Shown here: positions 5,270 through 6,301 of the stretch, piece after piece
How the letters are laid out: each line of letters starts with the position of its first letter
Position numbering within the stretch: the stretch's first letter is position 1
From: an uncultured Acidimicrobiales bacterium
GTDB taxonomy: Bacteria > Actinomycetota > Acidimicrobiia > Acidimicrobiales > Aldehydirespiratoraceae
Length of the DNA stretch: 6,301 nucleotides
Direction: 5' to 3'
NCBI GenBank assembly: GCA_938091985.1
Contig: CALKOE010000269.1
Location: 1-6,301 of the forward strand
The notes under the pieces: model-generated
Told to the model about the DNA's origin: nothing
The model's input: only the letters and a program-made list of their open reading frames with translations
Database searches by the model: none
Translations under genes and position numbers: made by a program

Positions 5270-6301
5270 TCGCTGTCTCCGAAGTCGTAGCTGATTCGGG
5301 GCACGGTTCGTTCGAACCCATCGGCCCCGAACAGAGAGAAGCGGCGAGGGTCGGCGAACCGTGCCACCAGGACGCCGGGGAAGGTGCCGCGACGATTTCG
5401 GAGGAGCGTCACCGACTCGTTGTAGAACGTGCGCGTTCCGGCGATGCGGTTCTCCGTGTCGGCCAGCTCGAGCTGGAGGCGAGTAGCGGTGGCGTCGGCT
5501 CGGAGCTCCGGGTGATCCTCGATCACCGCGATCAGCTGACGGAGTTCGGCACTCTGCACGCGCACTTCCTCCTCGGCCTGCGCGATGGTCGCCGCGTCGG
5601 GGGTGGTTCCGACCCCGCCGCGCGCTTCGGCGGTGAGCTCGAGGGTGTCTCGCTCATGATCGAACGCTGTCGCGGTGACCGCCTGGAGTGCAGGAATGAG
5701 GTCGTGGCGGCGTGAAAGTTGCACATCGATCAGGCTCCACGCCCGAGCTGCGGACTGCACGTGCCCTTGGAGTTGGTTGAAGACGATGAGGAGTACTGCC
5801 GAGATGAGCAGGAGCGCGGTGCCGGCGATCACGAGCGGAAGTGCGAGGTCGGACTCGAAGCCGCTGGCGCCCCAGATCGCGAGGGCGGACCCGAGGACCA
5901 GAAGGATGGGCACGGCAATGCCGGCGCGTCGGCGGTGCGACTTCTCGGGGCGAGTCGACACGATGAAGGGGCTGCCATGGTCGATCTGGGGAACGGCGCT
6001 TCCCTCGGGCATGGAGGCATCGCCCACGACATACAGCGCGTCGCCGATGGCAATGGCGGTCTCGGTCTGGCGATATCGGCCGGTGCTGTTGTCGAAGCTC
6101 ACGAGGCGCTCGAAGAAGCCCTTCCTCTCGCCCTTGCGGAATACTTCGTTCGCCGTCGAACGCGGCGACACCGAAGCCTTGGCGACCACGACCTCGACGG
6201 CACCGGTGTCGTCCACGACGTGCACGCTCGGGCGAGCCTGCGATTTGGCGTCGATCTCGTGCCACTCGGTGTAGGTCTCGGTGCGGGTGGTCGTGTGGCC
6301 C
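5266..6301 (-). CDS. GIDE-like domain / LemA family membrane fusion protein, 5'-truncated by window edge
   Basis: The frame is open from the right edge (first whole codon at 6300) to the TGA at 5266, giving 344 visible residues. A GTG at 6225 is internal: the 25 codons before it (GHTTTRTETYTEWHEIDAKS and on) read as sensible protein. Visible residues ~1-100 resemble the GIDE domain (Pfam name 'E3 ubiquitin ligase'): a beta-rich region with SVHVVDDTGAVEVVVAKA and YRQTETAIAIGDALYVVGDA. Two membrane segments follow, at ~126-147 and ~152-174. The rest matches LemA: ARAWSLIDVQLSRRHDLIPA (~184-203), then FDHERDTLELTAEAR (~213-227), DHPELRAD, DTENRIAGTRTFYNESV and FPGVLVARF, ending near ~344. LemA proteins are membrane-anchored helical bundles of unclear function. 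No RING finger is visible, so ubiquitin ligase activity is not implied. It is the first visible gene of the minus-strand operon and overlaps the ParB-like gene by four bases. Confidence 0.85.
   Translation of the reverse strand, partial: GHTTTRTETYTEWHEIDAKSQARPSVHVVDDTGAVEVVVAKASVSPRSTANEVFRKGERKGFFERLVSFDNSTGRYRQTETAIAIGDALYVVGDASMPEGSAVPQIDHGSPFIVSTRPEKSHRRRAGIAVPILLVLGSALAIWGASGFESDLALPLVIAGTALLLISAVLLIVFNQLQGHVQSAARAWSLIDVQLSRRHDLIPALQAVTATAFDHERDTLELTAEARGGVGTTPDAATIAQAEEEVRVQSAELRQLIAVIEDHPELRADATATRLQLELADTENRIAGTRTFYNESVTLLRNRRGTFPGVLVARFADPRRFSLFGADGFERTVPRISYDFGDSE

Overview
The window is a compact, high-GC bacterial chromosomal segment with no RNA genes, mobile elements or CRISPR arrays. 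The codon style, the GTG start and the actinobacterial (mycobacterial HisC2/Pat-like) form of the aminotransferase suggest a high-GC actinobacterium, perhaps an environmental Acidimicrobiia-type lineage. That placement is inference.

Left part: the window opens inside a plus-strand acyl-CoA synthetase gene (to 1426). It meets, after one base, a minus-strand gene for a small DoxX-like membrane protein (1428-1784). A 53-base divergent spacer then leads to a plus-strand histidinol-phosphate/aromatic aminotransferase gene (1838-2911).

Right part: a probable minus-strand operon runs from the right edge back to 2915. In transcription order it holds a GIDE-like/LemA membrane fusion protein (5' end outside the window), a small ParB/sulfiredoxin-fold protein (ATGA overlap with the LemA stop), a fumarylacetoacetate hydrolase family enzyme (9-base gap), and an AhpD/carboxymuconolactone decarboxylase-like protein (39-base gap).

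The highlight is the last gene. Read naively it is two ORFs in the same frame, separated by a TGA at 3266-3268. That TGA sits exactly where AhpD-family proteins have the second cysteine of the Glu-(11 residues)-Cys-x-x-Cys-(3 residues)-His redox centre. Downstream translation continues the family fold, and a perfect 7-bp hairpin with a G-containing 5-base loop begins 17 bases after the TGA, as expected for a bacterial SECIS element. The best reading is one 358-residue selenoprotein with a CxxU redox centre. TGA also ends four other genes here, so this is local recoding, not a changed genetic code.

Functionally the neighbours do not form a recognised pathway. The acyl-CoA ligase, the FAH enzyme and the AhpD/CMD protein are compatible with organic-acid metabolism or peroxide/thiol redox chemistry, but no specific substrate can be read from the sequence.
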